Positions 12,301 through 21,942 of a stretch of 64,000 nucleotides of DNA are shown here, piece by piece. Positions within the stretch are counted from its first letter, which is position 1, and every line of letters begins with the position of its first letter. The stretch lies in NCBI RefSeq assembly GCF_034190915.1, contig NW_026947489.1, positions 62,000,001 through 62,064,000 of the forward strand, given 5' to 3'. The notes under the pieces are model-generated. The model was not told the origin of the DNA, did no database searches, and was given only the letters and a program-made list of their open reading frames with translations. The translations under genes and the position numbers were made by a program. Source of the stretch: Cavia porcellus (taxonomy: Eukaryota > Chordata > Mammalia > Rodentia > Caviidae).

Positions 12301-15300
12301 TTAAATGAATAGTAAGGTCTATTTCAAATTATGTATATTTTATATCTATAATAATAATAACTGTAGATGAATCACCAAAGCAGGAAACAGTGACAAGTAA
12401 AATCTTAAAATCTGGAAATGTTACTTGTAGTTCTAGAAAGCAATTTTTTTTAAACACAGGAAAAAGCTTTCAGAACTCTGGCACTGTTGAATGCAACCTC
12501 CACCATGCCAAGACACTTTTCCTATTCACGCAGCAGACACCAGGCACATCTGGCTCCTGAGATCCCAATGATTGAGATCCCAGGACTACTGCAACCAAGA
12601 ACCCAAATTTTTCCATTTTTTAGCATTAAATGAAATAGTTGCATGTGGTTAGGGGTTACTGTACTGAATAGCACAGGTTTATATTACTAGGAAAACACTG
12701 AAGATGGAATCTTGATTTAAAAGTAGAATAATATTGGCAGGGATGATGAATTGGGGGGCAGGGAACAAGGGGTACTGGGAATCGAACTCCGGACCTTTAG
12801 CTTGCCAGGCATTGATCACTGAATTATATCCCCAGCAGAACAATAAATTTTAAAAAGATAAATCAGTGATGGCATGAAAATAACTCCAATACAAATAGAT
12901 TTCTCAGTCCCTCTTTGCCAGCAGAGAAAATCACAGCGCTGGTCAATGAGCAGCCAGACAGGGCTTTTCTATCCTAACAGCGGCTGTTCCTGGGGGAAGC
13001 TGTAAGACCCTCAGATATGAGTGGCAGGAATGTAAGGAGGTACCAGCTTTCTAAGAAGTCACTGGAGTCTTCATGCTCCTCCTTACAAAGTGAAGGTCCT
13101 AAGTGGGAAGGTCAAAAAGAAATAAATACCCTTGATATACCTTGGGTGAAAGAATTATGGATGATTTTTATTTTCATCTGTCCAACTTCCTAAGATTAAC
13201 ACACGAATTACTGTTTTGGTCAGGGGAACAGTTGTTCTTTTTCTAGATTTCTGAACTATTTACTGGAGAATAAAGTTCGAGAAATCTTCAAAAGCGCCCT
13301 CCATAGCCTAGACACAACTTCCCTGGGACTGCGCCTGAAGTGACATAATCCCCATCACAGTCCGCACTGCACCTGAATCCAGCTCAACACGCCCTCTACC
13401 TCCTGGCCCAGGCCCTGTGCAGAGGCCCTACCTCTCAGAGGAACCCTAAGATGCATGGACACCACCATGCCCTGCCTCTCTCTTTTCCTCCAGCAAACAG
13501 AGGTGCTCAGTGTCTGAGACAGGCTGGCCTCCCTGCTCCCCTGCTCTGTCTACCTGCTTCAGCTGTTATGAGGTAGAGGGGGAGCAGGTGCAATGCCGTG
13601 GAAAAGTGACAAGGCAGAAGCCCCTGGAAGGAAGGAGGAAGGGAAAGCTAGGTTTTTCCATCTCAGTGTGGAATTACCCCAGCCACTCAACCTCTCCATA
13701 ACTGAGAGCTGACAGCCACCACACCCAGGAAGCTACCCCAGGTACCTCCTAGCCAAACATTCTGAACTTTTAAGTAAAGGAAGTAAACACACGGTTTTGG
13801 TCTCCAGACTCCTTCTCAGCAGCATGATGAAAGCTGTCTTCCCCATGTCTTCCTTGGCAGGCAGGCCCTTCTCCCACCACCTGACACACAGGGCCTGTAT
13901 GGAACTCCGGAGCTTCTTCTCGGACTCTGGCAACGCATACAAAATGCCTACAGTGGAGCACAGGGTTTTTCATCAGATTCCACACACAGAGCGCCTTAAC
14001 TGCACTGCAGAGCACGGCAAGCAAAACCAGCCAAGTTTTTTTTTAATAGTTGAAGTATCTCTCAGTTACCAGCAAAGTTTAATGTGCCAAAGACTTATGT
14101 ACATTATTTACAGAATGCAGTGTTTAGCAGGATAAACTGACTTACTACCATTATAAAAAGACAAGAACAGAGAACTTCAGACCTGGGCACCAAAGAAAAC
14201 ACGGGGCTCACACCATAACATTCACTGCAACCCCAATGAACGTTAGCCCATCACAATCTTCCCTCAGTGTGCTGGACTCAGATTTGCCTCGGAGGTAAAA
14301 AACAGAAAATATCATAATGAATATAAAAACTCAGGTTCAGCTACATACATACAGCTGTGCATGCTGGAGACCAGGAATATGGTTCAGTTTTAACACTCTT
14401 GCCTTGTATGCACACTTGCCTTGTATGCACAAAAACCTGGGTTCAATCCCCAGCACCACAAACAAAAAAAAAATTTCAGTGTGCATGCCTGTAATCTCAG
14501 CACTGAGGGAGGCTGAGGCAGGACAGTCACATATTAAGGTCCCACCTGGACAACTTAATGACACTCAAAAAATAAATAAATAAATAAATAAAGCTGCAGA
14601 GTTTTCAAGAACAAAAAAGCTTCAAACAATTAATAGTAGTGTGCTCACAATTATGCATAATAGCTGAATGTCACTATGTAAACACAGAACTCCTAACTAC
14701 CTGGGAATGTGGGAGCAACCACATTACCTCTAATTATCTCATCAAACAGGCGTCTAGAGACTGTAAATAAAACTGGTCATAAAATTTACAAAGTAGGGGG
14801 CTGGAGATTTAGCTCAGCGGCATAAGCACCTGCCTTGCAAGCAGACGGTCGTGAGTTCAATCCCTGGTACCGATAAAAATGGAAAAAAAAAAAAAATTAC
14901 AAAGTACTTGGGAACCATTTTTTTTATCTTGATTAGGAGTGACTTTTTAGTAAGAAACTGTATTTCAAGAATCCAGAGAAAAATAACCTACTGAATCTAA
15001 GTTATGCCAAGAATAAAAAGTTTATAGAGATGCCAGCATGGTTGTACGCACTTATAATCTCAGAATTTGGCAGGCTGAGGCGACAGGATCACCAATTCAA
15101 ACCCAGCCTATATAATTAGAGACCCAGTCTCTCTAAAAATTACCCTGGGAGTAGTAGTGCACGCCTGGAATCCCAACTCTTGGTGGATATGGTCAGAGGC
15201 TCACTGTGAGTTTAAGGTCAGCCTGAACTATGTCATAGACCAAAAAACAAAAACAAAACAAACAAATAGACAAAACTTTTTAAAAAATAAAATAATTTTT

Positions 15301-18300
15301 TAAAAAAGTCTGGTGATGAAACTCAACACAAAGACCCTGGGTTCACTCTCCACTGTCAGATTAAAAATAAAGCTCAATGAGACAATTTGTGCCAAGAGAG
15401 CTAAGGGTACTTGGAGAAAATTCTTAAAAATCATTCCTTAAAACAAAATTTCTTTTATAGCTATAAAATAACTTCATGTTATAATCACACTTTTCATTAA
15501 TTCAGACTACTACATCTCTTAATTATCCATTCACTCCCCACTTAAAGCATGACAAATACAGTCAGGGGCACAGACACCCACAGAATTGCAGCACTCAGGA
15601 GGCTGGGCAGCAGGACTATCATGAGTTCAAGGCCAGTCTGGGCTCCACAGTGAGTTCAAGGGAATCTAGACCACAGAGCAAGACTCTGTCTCACAAAAAA
15701 CAAACAAAAAGAATACCAAAATCTGACAAGTTCCATGGGAATCACTAATTACTCCTCAAATCATGTCATAAGCATTAAAAAATAAAAAAACAAAAACAAA
15801 TAAATAAATAAATAAATAAAAATAAAAAACAACCACAGATTCTTGGTTAAACTGCCACTATCAGGTATAATACAAACTGGAAAACTGACACTCAGATACT
15901 GTCCTTCTGAGCTGGCTGTGGTGGTACACACCTATAATCCCAGCACTCGGGAGGCTGGGGCAGGAGGATCGTTGCAAGTTTGAGAACAGCCGGGGCTACA
16001 AAGTAAACTCAAGACCAACCTGAACTGCAGAGTGAGATCTTGTCTCAAAAAGACATTAAAGGGGCTGGGGATTTAGCTCAGCGGCATAAGTACCTGCCTT
16101 GCAAGCAGGCGGTCGTGAGTTCGATCCCTGGTACCGATAAAAATGAAAAAAAAGACAAACAAAAAAAAAAAAGACATTTAAAAAAAAGACATTAAAAAAA
16201 AAAAAAAAAAAAGAACACAGACACTGTCTTTCAAGTCAGCTCTTGCTCATGCCTTGGACTTGAAGAACCTGAAAATATGGCAGTCACGGCTCGCAACTGC
16301 ATGTCCTCCCACTGCAAACACTGAGGTGGAGGTGCAGTTCACTGAGTGTCCACAAGCCTCACCTGGGCTCCTCCTGTCGCTGAAGTTCCAGACCTGAGAG
16401 CCGAGCTGCATCTTTCCCCACCTTGATGCCTACCTGCGGTACTACTCTAACAGCAGGGCTCCTTTCCAGGCACCCCACTGCTACACATGCTCTAACAGGA
16501 AAGGCACTCACCATTCAAGATGACAGCACATTCCAGCAGGGCCTCATAGTTTTCTTTTTCATTGATAACAGAGATAGAAGCCAAAATCACAGATGAAATT
16601 GCATTGATTATTTCTAAATTTTTCGTCTATAAGTGAAACAGCATAATGTCAATTAAAATCAACTTAAAACTCAATTTTTAAAAGAAATTGAAATTATTAA
16701 ACTTCTAAATTCAACCCAATTCTAGATTATTCTAAATAATAAACATACACCCGTAATTCCATCACTTGGGAGAATAAAGCAGGATTACTATGAGTTCCTG
16801 GGCTACACAAGTGAGTTCAAGGACAGCCTGTACTACTTAGTGAGACCCTGCCTCAAAAACACCAAACAAACAAAATCACTTTTTTAACACAGAAAAGGGG
16901 AAATCTGGCCGGGGATTTAGCTCAGCAGCATAAACACCTGCCTGGCAAGTGCAAGGTTGTGAGTTCGAGCTCTGCTACAAAAAAAGAGGGGGGCAGATTT
17001 TTTATTTCTGAAAGATAAATACCACTTTTAGATTTTGCTCTGTTTCCATATTTTCTTCACCCTGGACTTCTTCTATATGCCACCCATCCACTGGGCTTTC
17101 TAGTAACATTTCTGTTAACAAATTCTTCAGTCTTTGCCATAATTCTTCTTTTTGTTTCCTTGACAATTCATCTAATAACTCATTTAGGCTGAAAGGATCA
17201 GAGGCATCTTTCTGTGAAATAAATACAAAAAATTAGTTGAATCCTTTGCAGAATGACATCAAATGGAAAACTGAAGTACTAGTTATAAGTTTGTTTGGCT
17301 GTAGTTTTCAAAATCTATTCATAAAAGTGGAAAAGCTGATTATCATATATAAAATAAGAATTAAAAAACTTCACCCACTGTAAAACCAACTCAAGTATTT
17401 ACAATCTCCAGGGCTAATTAGGTTATAAAAGTTCTCTAGTCAAACAGTGATAGCAACAATAAAAACACATGGCCACGCCCATGGATACTTCAGCTTTCAG
17501 TATTCAACCCACATAGTCCTCAGCTTTCCTTCCTGCTCTTCCCTAGAGAGTTGTCTGTCCCATACCCTAACAAACTTTTCAGATGGCCCCAGCTATTCCC
17601 TGTACCCACTGGGCAGAGAACTTCACATACTCTCAATTACAGGTCATTATCAAATGGTACAGAATCCAGTTTAAAAAACTTGCCTTAGCCACTCTGGGAC
17701 CATCTGAGCACTTACCATTGTGGTGACGGTACAGGACTGTAACTTATGGAATAAAATAATCAATGACAAGGGGTGGGGGTTTAGCTCAGTGGCACAAGTG
17801 CCTGCTTGGCAAATGCAGGGTCGTGAGTTCAATCCGTGGCACCTCCCCAAAAATAAATAAATAAATAATCAATGAGGCCTTACCAATAATAAATGAACAA
17901 TAAAAAGCAAATTATTCATTAACAGTACTGGCATGCTATAGAACGGCAATGAATAAATATGGAAGACACATGGAGTTCAAATACCATAGTTTTATAGCCA
18001 TCATAATGACAACGTACTTGGGCAAGAATTATCAATGGATGCTAAAATAAGCAGGTGGAAGTCTGCTGAGGAGCAGGACACTTACAGTACAAACAGACTT
18101 CCCCACAGACTGCTCAGGATTTCAGAGGTTTCCAGTGGAGACTGTCAGCATCTCTGGCCAGGCACCAATACTGACTGGCATGCTCCCATTTGACAGAGCT
18201 GCACTTAGAGCCCTAGAACCACAATGCTCTTGCCAAAGTGCAGATACTGGGTCTAATCAGATCACTAAGCAGACGCAAATGCAGGAACCCACATAAGAAC

Positions 18301-20740
18301 AGCCAAGATTCTTGAACCATAGGTGTCCCGAAAAGGACCAGGAGGAGAGTCCCTCCTTGGTTGGACAGCACTAAGATAACGTGGGATACTGGACTGCATC
18401 CTAGGTCAGGAAAGAGCACTGATAAGAAGGACGTTATAGGAGCAGCGTGGAGATGCGAATATGCTCTGCAAGTAATCATCATCTGCAGGTTTCAGAGAAA
18501 AACACACTGAAGTATTCAGGGACAGAGCCACAGTCATGCAACCGACTCCTGGAAGTGCAAAGAATATGTGGCGCTATCCCTGGTAAATCTGAGTGTCTGT
18601 GTTCTTCTTGCACCTGTTCTTTAACACTGCAATCATTTCAACAGGAAAGAGAATAAAGAGAGAGGGGAAAGAATCAGGAGCCACTGGACTGGGTCCCTCA
18701 ACATCCAGCACAGAGTTCTTCGTCCTCTGCTCTACGTATGAAGGTTCAGCCTGTCCAGGAGCATGTGGTCAGGCCCCACCATGCCGGCCCTGATGGGACC
18801 TATAGTCCTTTCTCTTTCTGCTGCCCTTATCACTCCCTTACTAGTGGATACTGCCTCATGGCACCACCAACTATTCTTACCAACATCCATGACTGACAGC
18901 CAGCAGCCATTTCTTGTTCCTCACTCGAGTGTCCTCACTCTGCTCATGACAGCCCCTCTCAGTTCTCCTCCCACCTGATGGGGTTCCAGGGAATGCAGCT
19001 GCCAAGGCCTGCAAGGTCCTTAGGACCAGGCCTGGCCACTCCTGCTCACCCTTCTCCTTCCTGGTGATGCCCTGCCTCAGCATCCTGCCTTCCTATATGC
19101 CCCGTTCGGACCTCTGTGCAGAATCCAGTAGACCTCTGTGTACACGCTACCCCTTGGAGGTGTCCACTTGACACACTTAGCACTCCTGTCCTTTTTCCTG
19201 CCTTACTATTTCCATACTTGCCATATATTTCGCTCCTTCCACACGAGAATAGTGACTCTACAGTGTATGCTCTGCGCATCTACTCTGCAGCATCAGCACT
19301 CTGAAGGCATATGAAATGCTTGTCAGGGGGCTGGGGATTTAGCTCAGCGGCATAAGCGCTTGCCTTGCAAGCAGGCAGTCGTGAGTTTGATCCCTGGTAC
19401 CGATAAAAACGAAAAAGACAAAAAAGAAAATGAAAAAAAGAAAAAAAAGAAATGCTTGTCAGAACACTGAGCCTTCCTCAGGGCTGCAATCTCCTGTCAC
19501 TGACTCTTTACATGGGATTTGGTACATGGTATATCCAGTTCTGTTCTTATAACACTTCTTTGGAAAAGATTTGTTCCAATGCTATGAATTCATTAAGGAA
19601 CACAAGGTCGCCCCAAATGCAATGGATTCCTGGCAGCTCAGCCCATATACTCAGGGCCATAAACTGTGTACATCCCACTCAGTGCCACCATAACTGATCC
19701 TCCTAACAGATCCCAGAACCCATGTTACCCTCAGCTTCAGTTTTTTCTTCTCTGCTCTCTCGTTCTCTTCTCTTGCTCACAGAGAACAGATACACCATGT
19801 AAACATATACTCTTTTTTTTTTTTGGTCTTTTTCATTTTTATCAGTCCCAGGGATCGAACTCACAACTGCCTGCTTGCAAGGCAGGCGCTTATGCCGCTG
19901 AGCTAAATCCCTAGCCCCACATATACTCTTTCTACGTACACACGTCCATCTCCTACTCAGACTTCTTCCCTGGGACTCAGACACACCTGTGCATCTGTTT
20001 ACCGGCCTCGGCCTTCAGCATCTCCCACTGGCAGTCATCCAGCACCCCCAAAACTGAACCATCTTCTCCCTGGAACACTCCTAGACCCAATCCCCTGTAT
20101 TACCCAGTGAAACAGTGCCACCAATTCTCCACCAGAGATCTTCAGCTCCAATCCACACCCAGCCACCCATGAAGAGTTCACCCCAGGGGCTCGTGGTCGC
20201 TTTACACTGGTTTTCACATGCAGCCTTTCATCTCCTTTCTGCTCCAGTTGTCTCCCCACTCTTTGGTTCCCCTTCTCTTTGGATGCAGGTCATTCTTTCT
20301 GGACATCCTTCACTCCCCTCAGGACAAAGGGTGAATTTCTTAAAAAGGCAAAGAAGGCCTCCCTTTTCACCTTGTCCATACGTGGGCCCTGCAGAACCTC
20401 TTCAGGTGCAAACACAACCTGCCTTCTCCTAGCTGGGGGTCCCCTCAGCTACTCGGTCCTCTGACTGATTTACTTCTGGTACCTTCGGTGTTTTAGCTCA
20501 ACCCACCTGCAGGTCTAATTGGGTCTGCAGAAGTTTCATTATCTTTTTTTAAAAACAAACACTGGTCCTTATGGTTTCAGTAAAATAACTGCATTTCATT
20601 TGGAGCATAATGATGTTAGAACATGATTTTATATTAACCATCAGATGAAACACAGAACTTACATCAAGTTGAACAAATTGCAAAAACTGTCCAACCAGTT
20701 CCTTACACACCGCCTGTACAAATGTCTCCCGTTTCTCCAT
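631..20740 (-). CDS. NCAPG2: NCAPG2, condensin II complex subunit G2 (N-terminal 442 codons, 11 coding exons)
   Basis: NCAPG2 is the HEAT-repeat subunit of condensin II, which binds the kleisin NCAPH2 and acts in the nucleus in mitotic chromosome assembly. Joined in transcript order the exons are 20740-20663, 17211-17023, 16626-16512, 13947-13793, 12251-12117, 10429-10335, 8908-8839, 5750-5664, 3913-3818, 2824-2699 and 810-631, totalling 1326 bp or 442 codons with no stop and every junction in phase at GT/AG sites. The protein starts MEKRETFVQAV and contains NGILYALPESEKKL, FNWNINFIKMIHGTIKNQLQ, RAWKKASGKILE and SLLEDPYPMVRSAGILGVCK, which match human NCAPG2. The human protein is about 1143 residues, so some 700 C-terminal residues lie beyond position 1. 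The Condensin2nSMC region should fall around residues 200-360. Repeats fill the introns. Nothing suggests a pseudogene. Confidence 0.97.
1828..1946 (+). mobile_element. B1-like SINE
   Basis: Typical body (cttgtaatcccagcattcag, ggaggctgaggcaagagga) and an A-rich end after cctgtctc. A decayed ID-like stretch follows at about 1958-2010. Confidence 0.75.
2699..2824 (-). CDS. NCAPG2: NCAPG2 coding exon 10 (residues 341-382)
   Basis: 126 bp, phase 0, 42 codons starting ARNSEVRSNAALLFVEAF and ending QKQFEELY. Donor TAT|GTATGT, acceptor ttatag. Strong match to human NCAPG2. Confidence 0.96.
2951..3025 (+). mobile_element. Old ID-like SINE
   Basis: gggctgaagggtagctcaat A-box region and gccctgggttcc B-box region, with no intact tail. 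Confidence 0.55.
3345..3401 (-). repeat. 34-bp poly(T) tract flanked by a 13-bp direct repeat
   Basis: A pure T run (3354-3387) is bounded by aagaagtgctttt at 3345 and again at 3389. It resembles a retroposition event in which only the poly(A) tail was inserted. Confidence 0.75.
3429..3520 (+). mobile_element. B1-like SINE, diverged
   Basis: gccagacatggtcttgcatt start, gagttcaaggccaagttgga middle and an A-rich end. Confidence 0.65.
3818..3913 (-). CDS. NCAPG2: NCAPG2 coding exon 9 (residues 309-340)
   Basis: 96 bp, phase 0, 32 codons starting VLSYFQHQKN with RQGVEEMLYRLYKPILWRGL. Donor AAG|GTATAC, acceptor ctatag. Confidence 0.96.
4138..4230 (+). mobile_element. B1-like SINE
   Basis: ccaggcatgatgacacaact start, ggttgaggcaggaggatcac middle, cctgtctcag end. 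Confidence 0.7.
4752..4838 (-). mobile_element. Old ID-like SINE, reverse orientation
   Basis: A T-rich tail, then ggtacttggaatcaaactca and cttgccaggcaagcattgtg, are complements of ID B-box and A-box regions. Confidence 0.6.
4828..4923. repeat. Tandem duplication, period 50 bp, two copies
   Basis: atccctggcc...gataaaaggcttt occurs at 4828 and again at 4878 with very few differences over about 46 aligned bases. Confidence 0.85.
5080..5231 (-). mobile_element. B1-like SINE with internal duplication
   Basis: Reverse-orientation B1 with the ggctggccttcaact motif present twice, ending at accacgcccagctc. Confidence 0.75.
5531..5647 (+). mobile_element. ID SINE (young subfamily) next to an NCAPG2 splice donor
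   Basis: tRNA-like head with tagctcagcggcataagc (A box) and gtgagttcgatccctggta (B box), then GATAAAAAGGAGAAAGACA and a poly(A) tail. Target-site duplication gaaaatgcac at 5517-5526 and 5648-5657, the second copy touching the donor hexamer of the exon at 5664. Confidence 0.95.
5664..5750 (-). CDS. NCAPG2: NCAPG2 coding exon 8 (residues 280-308)
   Basis: 87 bp, phase 0, 29 codons: TIENDCIQDLMFHGIHLPRR then SPVHSRVRE. Donor GAG|GTGAGC, acceptor tttcag. An ID SINE lies immediately inside the downstream intron; its target-site duplication abuts the donor hexamer. Confidence 0.96.
6599..6735 (-). mobile_element. B1-like SINE
   Basis: tgaggcagggtctcactatg at the left and ggcatgtaccaccacaccca at the right. 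Confidence 0.75.
7090..7650 (+). mobile_element. Composite retroposon with internal tandem duplication and poly(A) tail
   Basis: Flanked by acacaatgaa-type duplications (about 7077-7088 and 7645-7657) and ending in a 17-20 nt A run. The first 235 bp are two degenerate copies of a roughly 128-bp GC-richer unit (ctgcc...gtgagtcagcac). The last 300 bp are AT-rich and nearly the same as 47649-47900. Without a repeat library I cannot name the family; an L1 3' end joined to another 5' part is one possibility. Confidence 0.65.
7710..7791 (+). mobile_element. ID SINE (older CCTGGCAAGC subfamily)
   Basis: tttagctcagcggcttaagc and tgatccccagtaccaaaaaa, flanked by aaattacaca on both sides. Confidence 0.9.
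8839..8908 (-). CDS. NCAPG2: NCAPG2 coding exon 7 (residues 256-279)
   Basis: 70 bp. The first base completes a split lysine codon; the next 23 codons read SLMVHIAEIY then FRAWKKASGKILE. Donor GAG|GTATTT, acceptor aatag. Confidence 0.95.
9343..9446 (+). mobile_element. ID SINE (young subfamily)
   Basis: Full-length head, GATAAAAACGAAAAAGACA tail and a perfect target-site duplication cctattagtctgca on each side. Confidence 0.95.
9533..9667 (+). mobile_element. ID SINE (young subfamily)
   Basis: Complete ID head followed by a long A-rich tail; flanked by ataattaca-type duplications. It lies 90 bp from the preceding ID in the same orientation. Confidence 0.93.
10081..10213 (+). mobile_element. 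B1-like SINE
   Basis: gccaggcacggtggtgtaca start and an A-rich end after agtgagaccctgaccc. Confidence 0.75.
10335..10429 (-). CDS. NCAPG2: NCAPG2 coding exon 6 (residues 225-256)
   Basis: 95 bp, starts in phase 0 with GRRFLSSLFNWNINFIKMIH and ends with two bases of a split lysine codon. Donor AA|GTAAGT, acceptor tgtag. Confidence 0.96.
11297..11445 (+). mobile_element. B1-like SINE with duplicated 3' part
   Basis: ccaagtactgtggtgcatgc start; the gttcgaggccagccagggct and gttcaaggccagcctgaacc motifs occur in tandem; ends in an A-rich stretch. Confidence 0.75.
12021..12080 (+). mobile_element. Old ID-like SINE near the donor of NCAPG2 exon 5
   Basis: gtgctagggatttatctcag, ttcaattcccagtactt and an 11-A tail that ends 30 nt from the donor hexamer at 12111. 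Confidence 0.65.
12117..12251 (-). CDS. NCAPG2: NCAPG2 coding exon 5 (residues 180-224)
   Basis: 135 bp, phase 0, 45 codons: GADVCRLWRVHQALYCFDYD, then an acidic stretch, ending SYIRKEE. Donor GAG|GTAATG, acceptor cctag. Confidence 0.96.
12770..12837 (-). mobile_element. Old ID-like SINE, reverse orientation
   Basis: ggtactgggaatcgaactcc and cttgccaggcattgatcact, ending gaattatatccccagc. Confidence 0.65.
13793..13947 (-). CDS. NCAPG2: NCAPG2 coding exon 4 (residues 128-179)
   Basis: 155 bp. Two bases complete a split glycine codon, then 51 codons beginning ILYALPESEKKLRSS and ending LLRRSLETKT. Donor ACC|GTGTGT (weak but GT), acceptor ctgtag. Confidence 0.95.
14364..14592 (+). mobile_element. 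Old ID-like SINE followed by a B1-like SINE
   Basis: gaccaggaatatggttcagt to ttcaatccccagcaccac forms the first part and contains a short duplication of ttgccttgtatgcac. From about 14477 a B1 body (gtgcatgcctgtaatctcag) ends in (AATA)n. Confidence 0.65.
14796..14894 (+). mobile_element. ID SINE (young subfamily)
   Basis: ggggctggagatttagctca head and cgataaaaatgg tail; target-site duplication aatttacaaagta on both sides. Confidence 0.94.
15031..15260 (+). mobile_element. Two adjacent B1-like SINEs, diverged
   Basis: First copy from gccagcatggttgtacgc to cctcta-like end near 15130; second from about 15141 (gtagtagtgcacgcctggaa) to an A-rich end near 15260. Confidence 0.65.
15560..15707 (+). 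mobile_element. B1-like SINE
   Basis: gcagcactcaggaggctgg and agttcaaggccagtctgggc, then an A-rich end. Confidence 0.7.
15784..15830 (+). repeat. AAAT/AAAC simple repeat
   Basis: A-rich tetranucleotide run containing taaataaataaataaa. Confidence 0.85.
15908..16060 (+). mobile_element. B1-like SINE
   Basis: gctggctgtggtggtacaca start, cagcactcgggaggctgggg, cttgtctcaaaaag end; an ID inserted right after it. Confidence 0.8.
16061..16172 (+). mobile_element. ID SINE (young subfamily)
   Basis: Full ID head, then cgataaaaatg and A-rich tail; flanked by aaagacattaaa-type repeats, so it inserted at the A-rich end of the preceding B1. Confidence 0.94.
16512..16626 (-). CDS. NCAPG2: NCAPG2 coding exon 3 (residues 90-128)
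   Basis: 115 bp, phase 0 start, 38 codons beginning TKNLEIINAISSVILASISV and ending ECAVILN plus one base of the split glycine codon. Donor G|GTGAGT, acceptor ttatag. Confidence 0.95.
16739..16872 (+). mobile_element. B1-like SINE, diverged
   Basis: cacccgtaattccatcactt start and agtgagaccctgcctcaaaa end. Confidence 0.7.
16908..16986 (+). mobile_element. ID SINE (older subfamily) near the donor of NCAPG2 exon 2
   Basis: gccggggatttagctcagca and cctggcaagtgcaaggttgt, ending in a short A run about 30 nt from the donor hexamer at 17017. Confidence 0.88.
17023..17211 (-). CDS. NCAPG2: NCAPG2 coding exon 2 (residues 27-89)
   Basis: 189 bp, phase 0, 63 codons starting KDASDPFSLNELLDELSRKQ and ending ETEQNLKV. 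The donor chosen is GTG|GTATTT. An alternative GT three bases earlier would drop the last valine without changing the frame. Confidence 0.94.
17769..17858 (+). mobile_element. ID SINE (older subfamily)
   Basis: ggggtgggggtttagctcag head, ttcaatccgtggcacc, (AAAT)n tail; target-site duplication ataatcaatga on both sides. Confidence 0.88.
17900..19320. other. NCAPG2 intron 1 segment without recognised features
   Basis: Mostly unique sequence with moderate G+C. ORFs here are short and show neither conserved protein motifs nor exon-like boundaries. Confidence 0.5.
19326..19449 (+). mobile_element. ID SINE (young subfamily)
   Basis: Full head with GATAAAAACGAAAAAGACA tail; target-site duplication gaaatgcttgtcag on both sides. 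Confidence 0.95.
19813..19918 (-). mobile_element. ID SINE (young subfamily)
   Basis: Reverse orientation: poly(T), ggtctttttcatttttatca, gcaaggcaggcgcttatgcc. Duplication acatatactcttt flanks it. Confidence 0.95.
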
Positions 20741-20777
20741 GACAGATGAAGTTGTTCAAATGGCATGTCTTGTAAAC
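20663..20777 (-). CDS. NCAPG2: NCAPG2 first coding exon (start codon at 20740)
   Basis: The exon has 37 nt of 5' UTR (20777-20741) and 26 codons, MEKRETFVQAVCKELVGQFL then QFVQLD. Donor GAT|GTAAGT, acceptor actag. The start codon sits in tgtcATGG (G at +4) and matches the human N-terminus. Confidence 0.96.
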
Positions 20778-21616
20778 CTAGTAAAAAAACGGGCATACTG
20801 GAACTTATACTTGGAAATATATTTTTTTTCTACAGATTTAATTTGGTAAAATGTCAAGGAACTGGAAAAAAATCCTGTACCACTTTCAGTGGTGTGTTCC
20901 TAACAATATTCTAATTTATAGTAAATTATAATCTAAAATATAATTTCATTACTGAAGATATTATCAACATACCAGTAATACAACATAAGTGATTGTTAAT
21001 AAAGTTACCAACTAAAGAAAGAAAAATCCGAATAGTCTCAGGAAACTCACCTTCTGTTCTTCTTCACTAGCTAGATGCTAGCTCAGGCAGATCTGAGTTA
21101 ATTTCGCAGGAAAACAGGCTGATCCCCATCCCTGCTGCTGAATTCTAAAATTCTCCCTTCCTACAGTCTTCCTTCCTAGATGTCACCTTGAGTCCTCTTG
21201 TTATTCAATCTGAGAACCTGTTATTCAAAGTAAACACCAGACAGAGGCCTTATGGTCACAAGGGAGCTTGTTAGCTTGTGCAGAAGGCCTGCCAACTTCA
21301 CCCTCCCTGCCCCTGAAGAATAATGAGTGCTCAGGGACTGTGTACACCGTACTCCTAGCCAGAGTTCCCCCAGGAAATACTACTTTATAGTTACACCACC
21401 TGATGCTAGTCCTTCCTTGCTCAAAAGACAAAAATCCAAAGACACAGAAGTAGCAAATGAGGGAACATATTTATACTAGGATTCCCTGTGAAAAGAAAAA
21501 CAAAGCTTTATGGAAACTTACTGACAGTAACTTTGGAGCTAGGGAGTCATCTTAAAGATACAGCCCTAGATTTTAATTTCTAAATTGAAAAAAAAAAGGT
21601 AGAAAATAAATGTATG

Positions 21617-21729
21617 GGGCTGGAGATTTAGCTCAGCGGCATAAGCGCCTGCCTTGTAAGCAGGCAGTCGTGAGTTCGATCCCCAGTATCGATAAAAAGG
21701 AAAAAGACAAACAAAAAAAGAAAGAAAAA
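21617..21729 (+). mobile_element. ID SINE (young subfamily)
   Basis: ggggctggagatttagctca head, cgataaaaaggaaaaagaca tail; gaaaataaatgtatg duplicated on both sides. Confidence 0.95.
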
Positions 21730-21893
21730 GAAAATAAATGTATGACTCCTTCATAAGTAAGCGTGAAGCACAGTCCCATCATCCCTCAACTCAGCCAGCT
21801 GAACTATAACTTCTCTCACCAAGAAAGAGGGAAGTGAGAATGGGCAGCAAGTGTGGAATTATGGTGGCTAGTACCAATTTGTGCCTTTATGTT

Positions 21894-21942
21894 TTTTTTT
21901 TTTTTTTTTTTTTATCGGTACTGGGGATCGAACTCACGACAG
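21894..21942 (-). mobile_element. 5'-truncated ID SINE
   Basis: Reverse orientation: long T run, then atcggtactggggatcgaac, stopping at tcacgac. ttgtgccttta flanks both sides, so the truncation occurred during insertion. Confidence 0.88.
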
